A DNA stretch of 64,000 bases from assembly GCF_000149955.1 (NCBI RefSeq), contig NC_030991.1, positions 2,292,340 to 2,356,339 of the forward strand, written 5' to 3'. Under the pieces are notes generated by a model, which saw only the letters and a list, made by a program, of their open reading frames with translations, was not told where the DNA came from and ran no database searches. The position numbers and the translations under genes are program-made. How positions within the stretch are numbered: position 1 is the stretch's first letter; every line of letters starts with the position of its first letter. Below, one piece after another: positions 31,665 to 42,435 of this stretch. The DNA comes from Fusarium oxysporum f. sp. lycopersici 4287. Lineage: Eukaryota; Ascomycota; Sordariomycetes; Hypocreales; Nectriaceae.

Positions 31665-34175
31665 CTACGTGAAGCATTGCTGGCTTTCAAACGATCGTCT
31701 TGTTTCTACCGCTAGATCCGCAAGTCTCTTCATGGCGTCAACGATGACCTGGTCTGGCTTGTTGCCGAGGAAGTCCTGCGGCCGCACTATATTTAGCAGT
31801 TTGATGCCCTGTAGTGTCTTGCACCTAGAAAGTTGTACATAGAGACTAGTGAAGTCGCACTTCGAGGGCTGACCATTTGTCACGCGATTTCCTCGGAGCT
31901 CTAAAAGAACATCGGCAAACGTTTTCCCTTGGGCCTTATAGTCGGTCAGTACGAAGGCAGGGACCACAGGCAGTCCGCGTCGGGTGCATTTCCCGGATAG
32001 GAACTTGTAACAGGAGTTGGCTGGATCGAGTACATGCGTGATGGGCCGGATGAGTAAGGTACCCGCTGGGAGTGTCGGGATGGTTATATCTTTTGTCTCT
32101 TGTGACTCCAACAATATGCCTAGTGGCGGACCGAAGTGTATGGTAACATCGTCAGCGAGATAATGGCCTGGGAAGTTTGGGTCGGGGATGAGGTCCACGG
32201 CCGTAAACTCGGCCCCGTTCACAACTCTCAGGCCGGTATAGGTATTTTTGTTGACAACAACAGGCATGCCCTGGGCGTAGAAGAATACTCCTGGGATCTT
32301 ACAGCTGGAGCTGTCGCCTTGCTCGATGGTCTGGGCTAGCTCCTGCTGTAAAAAGGTCCGGCTGCGCCAGGTGTGTGTCGAGATGAAGATGGAGATATGC
32401 TTTGCGTGAAAGCGGGCCCAATCTACCAGGGCTTCCATATTGAGAGCCCATCTGTTACGGTTGAGCGGTGTTATGGCACGCAAGCCAGCCTTGAAGGTGA
32501 TCTGGGACCGGTCCACGAGCCTGGTGTTGAGCAGGTCAAAGTCCTCCCTAGTCTGGGTTCCGGCCCGTACTCTTTCCAAGAGAGCGCCCAGCTGTGGATC
32601 GTCCCGGGCGCGGACTTGCTCCTCGAGAAGGATGACGGTCTTGAACATCAGCCACAGGTTATGACCACGATGGTGAGCAATGGTTGCCTGTCCCGAAGAG
32701 GTCGTGTAAGTCGGACTCATCATCTGGTCCACCAGGAGACTTTTCTCAAGCACAGGGGCGAACTGATAGAAATCACCCATCAGGAGGACGACGGGAATAC
32801 CGCCAAACGGCTTATCGGGGCAGTCGCGGAGGGCCTGGAGGCGACAGTTGGCCTGGAATAAAGTGGACCCCCCGAGCATGCTGACTTCGTCAATCACAAG
32901 TACCAACTTCTGCTTCCACCTCCATTTCTTCGCTTCCGAGAAGACTGGAGGCTCTCTTCTGTCGTTAGAATGGTGAATATCCAGTCCACAAGCCGAATGA
33001 AATGTCGTCCCGCCGATCTGAGCAGCCGCACTGCCGGACGTGCCGGTCACCTGGAGTTGATGCAGCTGGCCTCTAGCCACAAATACGTTCCGCAAAGCAT
33101 CGACGATCCTGGACTTCCCAGTACCGCCTGGGCCACCAACGTATTGAAGGTTCTGACCGGCAGAGTCTGGATGGTCGACGTACTTGTCCAAGAACCGACA
33201 AATAAGCTGTAGCGCCATACTCTGCAAACCGTTGAGTGTATACGCGGAGGCGGCCTGAAGTCCCAGCTCCGTGAAACCTCCGACGGGACCCAGTTCAACA
33301 AGCATTCGAGGATTCTGTGCCTGCGAGGTTTCCAAATGTCTCGGAATGGGAATGTCTGCATCGCATTGTCGAACAAGCAGATCGTCAATGTTAGCGTTCC
33401 CAATGGAGGTTGTGCCACCTTGCACAACACCCTCCATCTCGTTGAGCATCTGTAGATGCAGCAGATCCTGGGCCTTCGCCGCAGCCTGAACGTCATCGGC
33501 AGAAGGAACGGAGCATTGGCTTAAGACGCTGTGTTGACGATGGCGAATTTGCTGATAGAAATCGTCGTGACGTTGGATAAAAGGGCGGCGCTCTTCTATC
33601 GGGTTCTCCCGGTCAAGGTCTCGGATCAGACCTTGCAAGACCGGAGAGTCCTTTGTTGCGTCGGAATTGCGTACAGCATTTTGGAGAGTGCGGAAGAGGG
33701 CCTTATAGTTTTGGTAATGCTCTGCCATGGTCGGCTCTTCCATGGTCGGCTCATCATCACAGTTGCTTTCACCCAGGGGGAATTCTACGTCTACCGTGTC
33801 ATCGCCTTCCGACCGGTTGGCCCAAAGCCGAGCATCCTTACGAGCATCCTCAGCCGACTTTCTGAGAAGAGAGATATTCGCGACGTGGGATCCCAAGCGA
33901 GGACACAGGTTAGCTGCGAAACTTTGCCATATGCCTGTGATATCGGGGTGGGTTTCGGAGAGGAATTTCTCCCATGGTACGAACAAGGCTAGATGGAGAA
34001 CCGAATTCCTACACAGACTATCAGGGCAGCTTCGGGGGCGAGTGAACCAGGCAGGGAAAGATACCGTTTGAAGTACACTGGGTGGTCGTCCATGTGATCG
34101 TCGCTGATGAACCCTTGAAAGACTGGCACTGCGTATCCGGGGGGCTGACGAAGCTTTTGAATCCATTCGTGACAT
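31665..34175 (-). pseudogene. Helitron helicase half (PIF1-like), out of frame with the replicase
   Basis: Superfamily 1 DNA helicase of the PIF1/Helitron type that unwinds donor DNA during rolling-circle transposition. Walker A is YVGGPGGTGKSRI (about residue 350), Walker B LVLVIDEVSMLGG, and downstream helicase motifs include LMGDFYQFAPV and the C-terminal FTSLYVQLSRCKTLQGI. The first ~60 residues of this frame overlap the replicase frame at 33989-34175 and are not native; the true junction lies near LHLALFVPWEKFLSE (about 33990-34020). A single-base shift therefore separates the helicase from the replicase. If the shift is real and not a sequencing error, the element is not autonomous. Confidence 0.85.
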
Positions 34176-37100
34176 TCCGGGGGCCCCTGTAGCGCAATAT
34201 GGACTTCATCCTCATCTCGACCACGACGGCGCTCCACGATGATCGTGGACATATAGTCGTAGAGGCACGTATCTCTCAGAACTGGGCCGCGATAAGCATA
34301 GGCGTCCAGGTACAGCAAGGTCCGGCCGTTTCGCCGAAACTGCACTGTTTCCGATGGCTCTTCGGCGTCGATTTGCGTACAAGCCTGGCGACGGAGGTGT
34401 GGCCAGCGTCGGAAGATGGTCCAGTAAAGTGCTGTCAGGTTGATGTAGGACCAGTTTGGTACGTTAGTAAAGTCTGTTTGATAGCCGAGCAGAAAGTAGC
34501 AGACCTCTACGGCCGAAAGCTGCCTCTCAGAGAAAATTCGGTTCGCTGCCCTCATCAAAAACTGGCGGCTCTCATTCACCACGTCCTGACGCTGGGCATC
34601 TTGCTCGGGAAGACTTGGCCCCCCCAGCGACGCGGATTCACGGAGCTGCCGAAGAACATCAGATGCAAAGACGAGGCGTTTCCACATGGGCGTGTCTAAT
34701 TTGGTGGCATAATTTGTGATGTAGAATACCATGGCCAATCCCTTCGTCTTAGTCAAGATCATAGAGAGGTCATGATTGTGGCGGAGGCCGACCGCCATTG
34801 CTTTGTTGTACCGGTTGACGAGCGCATGGTTCCGCCTCATGCTGAGCAGACCGTCCTCCGTGAACCCGGTGTTCTCGACGAGCTTCCAAGGGGCTTTGAA
34901 CCGACAAGCCGTCGTTCTGTGTTGACCTGCGCCCTCTATAGCGAGTGCTTTCAGAGAATACTTGATACAGGTGTACGTATGCGAGTGCACCTGGCAACAG
35001 TAGGCAATGAAGTTGGACTCGTTGTCGAAAGCCCCTGAGAGAGTCACAGTGTTGTTCATGATCTCGTCAATCGGGTCGATTGGCTTTCTCTCCTTGCGGA
35101 CGGCCCTTCCAGCTTCCTCATCCAGACATTCGTTAAATACAGAGTCCAGATAGCGAACCACTTGAGCACGGTATTCTCCCTCCTCATTTTTCGTCATATC
35201 GTCGATCAAGGAAGGCAACTCCATATTACCCTCCAACCAGAGTAGACCATGCAGGTGGAGACTACCTCGGTCGTTCGTCTCAACTGTTGCGTAGTAATGG
35301 CTGATCTTCCCGTAAACTGATTCCTGGCCTGTCTTGACATATTTCTCAAAGAACAAGGAGACCTCTCGATGGAAGAAGATGGCAGCGCTGACCGGATCCA
35401 TAATGCTAAGAGAAATTCTATCATATCTCCCACGGAGATCAATCAGAAGCTCCTTGGCTGCATCGCGATCATGAAGTCTGTGAATGGAGAGTTTCAACTT
35501 GACCGGATTGTTGATATCATTGGGATTGACAGTAATCCAGATGGCAGGTATACCTGTCCAGATGTTCAATGACTGTATCTTCCTCCGCATCAAGAGCCGG
35601 GTTTCGTTGGAGAGCGGCTGCGCGTGGCCAAATATGGACAGTTCGTGGAGCAAGAACAAGATATCCGGATCGGTCGTGGTCTTGGTGTCCTGCATTTCCT
35701 CCTGTGCTATTTTCAAGCGGTCCATCGTCAGGCGTCTACAGACCCGGTCCAGTCTGTCGAAGGAGCCCTTTACCAGACGGACCATGCTGATTCTTCGGTT
35801 CGTGGATCGCAGGAGGATATTGAAGACCAAGAAACAAAAGATTGGGTGGACGGCAAACCGGCCCCTGTGCCGCTGCAACACGTACTTGGTCCAGTAGTTG
35901 AGCGAATGGTTGGTGCCACTCTGTGCGGAGCCCAAGGCGCCACGTGGATCGCCGTCTGGCAGACTGGGGCCCTTCGGGCCGCCCCTGCCCCAAGGGAAAA
36001 GTTTCGGAAAGGTTCGCGGGAAGAAATCCTCGTGTAGGCTGTCAGCGAAATCCGCGCCACGCTCGACCCGGATGAATGGCTGGTCACCCGCCGTATGGAC
36101 CATCATACCGACGGGTTCGGCGTCATCATCGTGTCCGCCCGGACTCGTCCGCAAAGCCTCAGCTAAGAAGGACAGCTTGTCAGCTTCAGCGAATGTAGCA
36201 GGTCCGTCTAGAGGAAACATGCCGGACGCCGAGGTCTCGCACAGGGTATCATCGCCGTGGTGAACACTCCCTGGGTCAGGGGCAGATGTAAGTAGATCCT
36301 CAGGCGATTGGTGGGACTGTTCCACCAACTCGCTGTCGCCCGGTGGTGAGGCATCGTCGCTGGCATCTGGTTGCATGGACGCGAGAAGCTCTTTAATGCT
36401 AGCGAAACCGGTCCCCTCTAATCCGCGATCAACATTTGGGACGATGGGGTCTGTGTGTGTCTTTTCCACGGCTGAGGGTTCCTCTCTTCGCATGCGCTCC
36501 ATGAGAACGGCGGGAACGGCCGAGCCCTCGGCATACTGCCAGCCATGTATCTCATCCAGGTTAATCTCGATACCCCTATAGAGGGGATTGTTCTTCTGCA
36601 GCCACAAGAGAGCAGCAGTCGCCCGAGACTTTCGCACCTGAAGAAGGGACCCCACTTCCGCCTGATTGGGTCTCTTGGCACCACTCCAAGAGACATGGAT
36701 GTTCTCGATCGTCCGAAGAAGCGGGTGAGGCAGCACTGTGGTGACCAAGTCGTCTACGTTATTCGGAAACACGACAATATGGCCCTTGATGTGCTTCCTG
36801 TAACTCGCACTCGACGGCGTCTTGTTATCAACAGTGAACTTCGTGATATAGCCAAAGGGGGCCTGGAGAGCGATCAGCCTCTCCTCGAGAGGAGAGAGGC
36901 CGTCGAGTTCTTTGGGATAACGATGCTCACATCCTATATTCATGTTGTTGACGGAGCATGCCTTTGGCAGCTTCCCACGGTCGAAGCTACCGCGGCATTC
37001 GAGGCAAACATCGACCTGAGCGTCACCTGTCAGTGGCAGACACTTTTGGCACTCTTGAAGAGCCACTGTGGCTCGTAGGAGCGAGGAGGGCAAGTCCCTC

Positions 37101-37780
37101 CTCCACTGGATGGTAGTCATGTTGGCTGGCGCGCATTTTCTGTAACAGAAGGTGCAATGGGAAATAGGCAGTGTCCTCTCGTCTGCAAAAGCTGCATGGA
37201 ACGATCTCGAAGTCTCGACTTGAAGGGCGAGCGGGACTTCCTTACACCAGGATCTCCTTAGCGATACGTCTTCCTTCACGCGAAAGCAGGAGTCCCGGTG
37301 TTGAAGAATTCTGTCAAGAGACAGTTGCTGATGTTGAGTAACCTCGTGCAGTAGTTTCGGCCTCTTCCGGCGGCTTCGGTCTCGGTCCGAGGGTGTCGGG
37401 GCCGGAAGTACGTCTTGCTGTATGCTATGCCGCTTGAGGGAAGGCGGAGTCCGGAGAGGAGAGGCTGGCTCAGGAGTCGTCGGTCCGGTAGCAACCCGCG
37501 TATGGACCCATCCACTGCGCCTGCGAGCCTGGTGGGGCCGATAGGGTCCGGGTCCACCGGTCCGACGTTCGGCGCGTCTACGGTCCAGGTCGTCCGATAC
37601 ACGGATGATTTCCTCGAAGGGCATTCTGAGCTTCGTGTTTCGGAGCTCCGACTCCATGACCCGCTGCGGCCGGGTGGTCCGCCGGGTGCGAGCCGTTGTA
37701 TCAGTGTGCTGCCGATCTAGCCTCTCCAGAGTTTGGCGGACATCTTCTATCGGAAGGGGAGTCCGTCCTGGTGGAGGCAT
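33989..37780 (-). CDS. Helitron replicase half (HUH endonuclease), 1263 aa
   Basis: Cleaves and joins single strands at Helitron ends. A basic leader is followed by a Cys-rich/DUF6570-like region (about residues 200-440; LDGLSPLEERLIALQAPFGY and KHIKGHIVVFPNN). The Helitron_like_N domain begins around NYWTKYVLQRHRGRFAVHP (about 640). The HUH metal-binding motif is RGSLHLHGLLW (about residue 843) and the catalytic tyrosine region is FYITNYATK (about 1020). The frame ends at TAG 33989 just before the point where the helicase would begin, so the protein is the N-terminal part of a RepHel fusion cut by a frameshift. Start at 37780 is the first Met of the frame. Confidence 0.85.
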   Translation of the reverse strand: MPPPGRTPLPIEDVRQTLERLDRQHTDTTARTRRTTRPQRVMESELRNTKLRMPFEEIIRVSDDLDRRRAERRTGGPGPYRPHQARRRSGWVHTRVATGPTTPEPASPLRTPPSLKRHSIQQDVLPAPTPSDRDRSRRKRPKLLHEVTQHQQLSLDRILQHRDSCFRVKEDVSLRRSWCKEVPLALQVETSRSFHAAFADERTLPISHCTFCYRKCAPANMTTIQWRRDLPSSLLRATVALQECQKCLPLTGDAQVDVCLECRGSFDRGKLPKACSVNNMNIGCEHRYPKELDGLSPLEERLIALQAPFGYITKFTVDNKTPSSASYRKHIKGHIVVFPNNVDDLVTTVLPHPLLRTIENIHVSWSGAKRPNQAEVGSLLQVRKSRATAALLWLQKNNPLYRGIEINLDEIHGWQYAEGSAVPAVLMERMRREEPSAVEKTHTDPIVPNVDRGLEGTGFASIKELLASMQPDASDDASPPGDSELVEQSHQSPEDLLTSAPDPGSVHHGDDTLCETSASGMFPLDGPATFAEADKLSFLAEALRTSPGGHDDDAEPVGMMVHTAGDQPFIRVERGADFADSLHEDFFPRTFPKLFPWGRGGPKGPSLPDGDPRGALGSAQSGTNHSLNYWTKYVLQRHRGRFAVHPIFCFLVFNILLRSTNRRISMVRLVKGSFDRLDRVCRRLTMDRLKIAQEEMQDTKTTTDPDILFLLHELSIFGHAQPLSNETRLLMRRKIQSLNIWTGIPAIWITVNPNDINNPVKLKLSIHRLHDRDAAKELLIDLRGRYDRISLSIMDPVSAAIFFHREVSLFFEKYVKTGQESVYGKISHYYATVETNDRGSLHLHGLLWLEGNMELPSLIDDMTKNEEGEYRAQVVRYLDSVFNECLDEEAGRAVRKERKPIDPIDEIMNNTVTLSGAFDNESNFIAYCCQVHSHTYTCIKYSLKALAIEGAGQHRTTACRFKAPWKLVENTGFTEDGLLSMRRNHALVNRYNKAMAVGLRHNHDLSMILTKTKGLAMVFYITNYATKLDTPMWKRLVFASDVLRQLRESASLGGPSLPEQDAQRQDVVNESRQFLMRAANRIFSERQLSAVEVCYFLLGYQTDFTNVPNWSYINLTALYWTIFRRWPHLRRQACTQIDAEEPSETVQFRRNGRTLLYLDAYAYRGPVLRDTCLYDYMSTIIVERRRGRDEDEVHIALQGPPECHEWIQKLRQPPGYAVPVFQGFISDDHMDDHPVYFKRYLSLPGSLAPEAALIVCVGIRFSI

Positions 37781-38434
37781 GATCCGAGTAAAAGTAACAC
37801 GGACTATTATGTAGAAAGGATGAGACCTTGGATGTAAAAAGAGGAAACACCACCCTCAATCGACGCAGATGTCGAGAGGGCGAAATAAGGCATTTGCCAT
37901 CCCATCAATAGACTTTGAGAGAGAGGAGCAGAGACCTGAAGGAAGGGACTAACCCGCTGCGCAGCGGTAGTTTAGGTCCACGGAGTAGAAGCTTTGAAGC
38001 TTTCCGTAGGTGGCAACTTCGGAGAGGGTGCCAGAGGGGCGCTTCAAGATTACAACCACTCGAACCATGCGACAGAAATATCGCATGACGTTCAGACCGT
38101 CGATAACCGGCATGGAGGTTGCGCTCAAAGATGTTACGCTTGGCAGGTGACCGCATCTCGTAGTCAGCGGCGTCCAGCTGGCGCCAACAGTGTTGGTGTG
38201 AGTGGGATAATAAAAAGCAATATACAGAAGGGCTGACGGGCGATGGCATCATGAATCGCTCGAGACCAGAGAAAATTGTGCGGGGTGAAGGTTTTTGGAG
38301 CAGACCCTGGACAAAGTTCGGAACTGTTTTCCCGTCGGAATGTGGGGACCATTTGCGTATAAGAAGTCGAGCTCATCTCACGAAAGATCCAGAGATGATT
38401 CTGACAGACTACTTTCTCATCAAAACACTGTTGC
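37781..38434. other. divergent promoter region between Helitron and plus-strand gene
   Basis: Separates the minus-strand replicase from the plus-strand gene at 38435. A small inverted motif (GAAGCTTTGAAGCTTTC) lies near 37987. No gene recognised; the Helitron 5' end may lie here or beyond 40176. Confidence 0.4.
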
Positions 38435-39701
38435 GTGCCATGCAAGATTCAATCCCTGATGCCTCAAGGTCTAGGTTCCAGTAACGGGCAATCAAGGGCT
38501 CGTTTGTCGGGAGCGGCGCCAGGGCAGCCAGCTCTAAGCCCCCTGGGAGTGCAATTCTTCTCCAGCCTCGAAGGCTTAGAGATAGCTTCATCCACCGACC
38601 GGCAGCTTATCCGCGGGCACAATCTGATCGGTGCGGTCCGGCTGCAATTCGTCAAGGCGAGCTTCTTTGACGGAGGAGCAGGGGAGCACGGAGAGGTGCT
38701 CGATGAGATCGATGGAATCGACGTGCCACTCTCCATGCACGTGTACCCCTTCCCCCAAGCAGATGAGTGGGAAAACCAGTGGTTCTTCTTCGACATCCAG
38801 CTCCATCCGTATCAGCTATATTTCCGCCGTAGAGTCGAGGACGGTGAGGAGTCCATTATTGGAGGATGGGAAGACTCATATGCCAAGTTGGCCCAGGTTC
38901 GTGGACAGATGTGTGTTCAAGCGTATGTCGATGCCCTGTTTGAAAGCACCAATGTAGCAGAGACACAGGCCCATAAGTCAGAGGTCAGAATACTAACCGA
39001 CACATCTTTTTAGCATCTCGATAAGGCCTCTCAGGCTTGCCAATGACTGCCTCCCGACCATAGCACCGCGCGCTACCTTCCACGGACCTGTCGACACCAC
39101 GGCGTTCCGTTTCAAGGCTGGATCGTTGAGTAACAATCAGCTAAAATGCTGCGGCTTCATCCAATGCAGCACCTATCTCGTACCACCCCGTGACAAGGAC
39201 CCGACATTCAGAGGCGGCCAGATGTTTCACATTCTAGCATACATGCCACACGATCAACAGCCCTGGAAAAGCCGGGTCGATTGGATGAAGGGCTTGCCTG
39301 AGGGCGGATTCGCATCTGGGAAGTGGATGTACGGAAGAGGCAGCATCGTTGGTGTCCTGAACCCGGCACTGTTACAGGAGGAGCTTCAACCTGGGCAAGA
39401 TATCCTAGTTGTGCTCGTAGACGAGTTCAGCTTCACATCGAAGGCGACGCTCGAGGGCGCTACTGTGATGAGGAAGGCGTCCTCTCCACAGAAAGCAAAA
39501 GTCGACCTGGCAAAAAGACGAAACCCTTTCAGCAGCAGTCCGGACAACTCGCCACCCAAGCGCGCAAAAGATCCTTCTTCGACCAGGGGCATGAATGGTA
39601 CAGGGAAAGAAATCAGGGACGGTGCATATATGCCTGTCGACCCGCGGCTCCAACAGGAACTAGCGGGCCACGAGAGGGATTCAATCTTGGTAGCAGGTTA
39701 G
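38435..39701 (+). CDS. hypothetical Helitron-flanking protein, two exons
   Basis: Function unknown. Exon 1 (38435-38922) and exon 2 (39014-39701) join across a 91-nt intron with consensus GTATGT donor, ACTAAC branch and TTTTTAG acceptor; the frame is restored. Exon 1 encodes SPLGVQFFSSLEGLEI and a WENQWFFFDIQLHPYQLYF segment. Exon 2 encodes LKCCGFIQCSTYLVPP and SGKWMYGRGSIVGVLNPAL, then a Lys/Ser-rich tail that could be a nuclear localisation signal. The alternating beta-strand pattern is compatible with an OB-like fold, but I could not assign one. The start is uncertain, because the first ~30 residues are low complexity. Its divergent placement beside RepHel suggests cargo or an accessory transposition protein. 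Confidence 0.55.
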
Positions 39702-39789
39702 CATTCGACATGTCACCGCAAAGCGTTGTGCGGAGTAGAGCTAAGCACCAGACTAATACAGAAACGGAGACTTCACAGAGTCCGAGCCA

Positions 39790-40176
39790 ATGAGACAAGA
39801 TACATTCGCACCACCAGCCGAACGGGAAGGGCAACTCATGAAGCTACCACCGGAGGGCACCACGTACTCTTCTTTTCACGAAATGAGACAAGAGCTCGTT
39901 GAGTTCGCCAGATCACAAAGCTACGGTATTCGTATCTGTCGATCATTCCAAAAATTCTCAAGAATCACAGGAGACCCGGTCGCGAAGAAGAGAATGGTTT
40001 GGCAGTGTAACCGTGGAGGGAAGGGAGACTGTCCATTTTCATTCAACGCCGTGGAGGTCAAAATAGGAAGCGACCGGTGGGAAATAAGATATAAGAAGAA
40101 CGAAAGCCAGCATGTTCATAACCATGGACCAAGCGGTGGATTTGTCATATGCCCTGAGCAAAAAGTGCGGAAATGA
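39790..40176 (+). CDS. FAR1/MULE-type DNA-binding domain protein, 128 aa
   Basis: A stand-alone FAR1-like (WRKY-GCM1 fold) DNA-binding domain: TYSSFHEMRQELVEFARSQS opens the domain, followed by WQCNRGGKGDCPF and HVHNHGP, which give the Cys2-His2 zinc ligands. The domain normally sits at the N-terminus of Mutator-like (MULE) transposases or derived transcription factors. Here the frame ends shortly after the last His, with no DDE catalytic region downstream, so it is either a truncated MULE transposase or a domesticated small DNA-binding protein. It starts 88 nt after the preceding gene on the same strand; fusion with it by an unrecognised intron is possible. Confidence 0.65.
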   Translation: MRQDTFAPPAEREGQLMKLPPEGTTYSSFHEMRQELVEFARSQSYGIRICRSFQKFSRITGDPVAKKRMVWQCNRGGKGDCPFSFNAVEVKIGSDRWEIRYKKNESQHVHNHGPSGGFVICPEQKVRK

Positions 40177-40415
40177 TCCACGAAGAATTGACTCCTGTAG
40201 GACCATGATTTGGTGTCGGCATGAAAATCACAGCTCTTGTCCTCAATCGCTGGTTTTTTTTTTTTTTCTTTCTTTATGTGTCACATGACCAGGTTCAAGT
40301 AGACGTATTAAGTAACGGGTCCTTGGTTAGCAAAAAAGGAAGAAAAGAAAATCGGCAAACGTCACTAAGAATGTCGTAGGACAAACCAATGTCTTGCTGA
40401 CTGGATTACCCTGTA
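40177..40415. other. spacer with T-homopolymer
   Basis: Contains a T-run at about 40254-40267. Nothing else recognised. A Helitron terminus could be here but no hairpin plus CTRR end was convincing. Confidence 0.4.
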
Positions 40416-40700
40416 TCTCTTTGAGTGGCAGAAGGCAACAAAACGGTCAAGACAGGGATAATTCAGCCAATACAGGATCAGCTTGTATACAAAAGACCAA
40501 TAACCAATAAGAACAAGTATAAAAAGCTAATAGCCAGTTAAAGTCAGGAAAAAAGAGGCTATACTCTTATAGAAGTAGCTAAGCTACAAAGAAGTACAGG
40601 CTCTAATAGCTGCTTTTACATATAAAGCCTTTGTAGCCTTCTGGTACGTGGGGTCAAGTGGGTCAAGTGACCTTTTGTTGCCTTGTGCCACTCAAAGAGA
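40416..40700. mobile_element. MITE, 285 bp with imperfect ~35-bp inverted repeats and TA flanks
   Basis: The left end TCTCTTTGAGTGGCAGAAGG and right end (inverted, TCTCTTTGAGTGGCACAAGG) match over about 35 nt with two or three differences, and TA dinucleotides flank both sides (40414-40415, 40701-40702). The interior is non-coding. The tip TCTCTTTGA is identical to that of the MITE at 20443-20634, so both were probably mobilised by the same transposase family. None of the full elements in the window has this tip. Confidence 0.85.
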
Positions 40701-40964
40701 TACACATCCAGCTGGGGCCCCAGTTTTTTCCCCCCCAGGTTTTTTTTTTTTTTTTCGGTGGTTCTTGCTGTTTGATTCCTGTGGCGCGAAGGTGATTGTG
40801 GCGCAGAAATTGTGGTGAAGCTGGCTAGCACGGACCACTCCGCGATCCGTGCTCGGGTAAGCAGGGCGAGGAAGAAAGAACCTTTTCGTTCCTCAAAGGC
40901 AAAAAAAAAAAAAAATAATAAGAGTGAAATAATATTCATATTTCGTTTTAGAATTAAGTGGATT
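40701..40964. repeat. homopolymer-rich spacer
   Basis: Contains C- and T-runs (40729-40756) and an A-run (about 40901-40915). No gene recognised. It may include the decayed 3' end of pogo copy A. Confidence 0.5.
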
Positions 40965-42435
40965 TTAGTATTCTCGCGGTTTTCTAACTTCACGCCCTAC
41001 CCGCGTGCGTACCACAGTTAATTCTTCCTCCTCCGAATTTGACTCCTCATCTTCTTCCATCCCTCCTACCTCGATCACATCCTCAACAGCATCTGCCCTT
41101 TCAATTGCTTCGTTTGGCTCTGAAATAGCGTCATCAGCCACCACTAGAGCTTCAGCCAATGTCATGAACCTTTTGTTAAGATTCGGTATCGCCTTCCTCT
41201 TCTTGCCTCTGCTCAACCGGCCAACTTCCTCCTCCAGGCTGGCTATTCTGGTGCTGAGAGAGGCGATCTTTGGCTCTTGAGCTTCAAACCCTCTCGATAT
41301 CACAGAATAGCGCCTTCTTGTTGATGGGCTCTTGTTCTTCCCCAGATCTCTGATGTGGCGGCTGGTCGTTGGCGTACGATCAGAGTCGACTCGCCCGTCT
41401 CTGTGGCCGTCTGACCCGGGCGTCGTTTCCTTCTTGTCTGGCTGAATCTCAGGATGCATGAGCGCTTTACGTCCTGAAATCGGCCAGTTCTCAGTTACTC
41501 TCCAGCCTGAAAGGATGTCTTTCTTCGTCATACCCACTTCCCTGGCTTTGGCATAGGCCTTAATGAAGTTGACCTTTTCCATGGGCGCAGAATCCGTCAT
41601 GCTTGCCAGTTTTTGGAGCTCTTTTTGATATGCAGCCTTGGTTGCGTTGAAAACACCATTATCCAGTGGCTATAGGCCATGAGAGCAATATGCAGGCAGG
41701 TAACAGCAATGCACGTTATTCAAAAAGCACGTAGCCATCCACTCATCCTGGATTTTCAATCAGCGGTATTTCTGATCGAGAATAGGAAGATACCCACAGA
41801 TACATGGCTCCCATGGCCATCTAATATGATAAGCCTTGCATCAGACTTATCTGCTGGCTAGGTTTAGAGCAGATAAACCTGTTTAAGCTACTTAAGCGTG
41901 ATATAATGGTCTATCCAGTCGTTATCAGACGTGATATAATACCAGTCGGCAATTTTATTAAACTTATTAATGAACTACTGCTTCTAAATTCCTTTGCCCT
42001 TGAAGATAATTCCCGGCTTTAAAGGACGGCTATCTGCAGTAGCGGCTTCGATAAAACTAATCTAAGTACAGGACTCCAAGCCTTTGAGGAAGGCCTTCCT
42101 CCTGGGATCGCTGGTGCCAATTACCAAGAAATCCAAACCTAGATTTGCAATTTATTGGTAAGTCTTGTTTCAGAAGTGGTCAGTACTCACCGAATCCAGC
42201 CATGATACCGCCCTCGTCAACATTAACCGTGTTCTCAGGCTTGATCCAGTCATATTCCCTCTCCCTGTCTCAACAGGGCAGCTACGGTGGCGCGAACTTG
42301 ACGGTGGGAAGGAGCATAGCCCAATGCCTCTTGTCGAAGTATCCATGTAACTAACCTAGCCTCTTGGGATTTGTATAACAACTGGGAAGGTTAGGTGACC
42401 TCGGACTTTGACGGTAGGCCTCTTAACGTATCTGA

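Larger units (their letters stand above)
31665..37780 (-). mobile_element. Helitron (rolling-circle transposon) RepHel coding unit
   Basis: Two overlapping minus-strand frames together encode a complete RepHel protein: DUF6570-like N-terminal region, Helitron_like_N/HUH replicase and a PIF1-type helicase. The terminal TC and CTRR-hairpin ends could not be placed with confidence, so only the coding unit is delimited. Plus-strand genes at 30975-31622, 38435-39701 and 39790-40176 flank it closely and may be carried within the same element. Confidence 0.85.
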
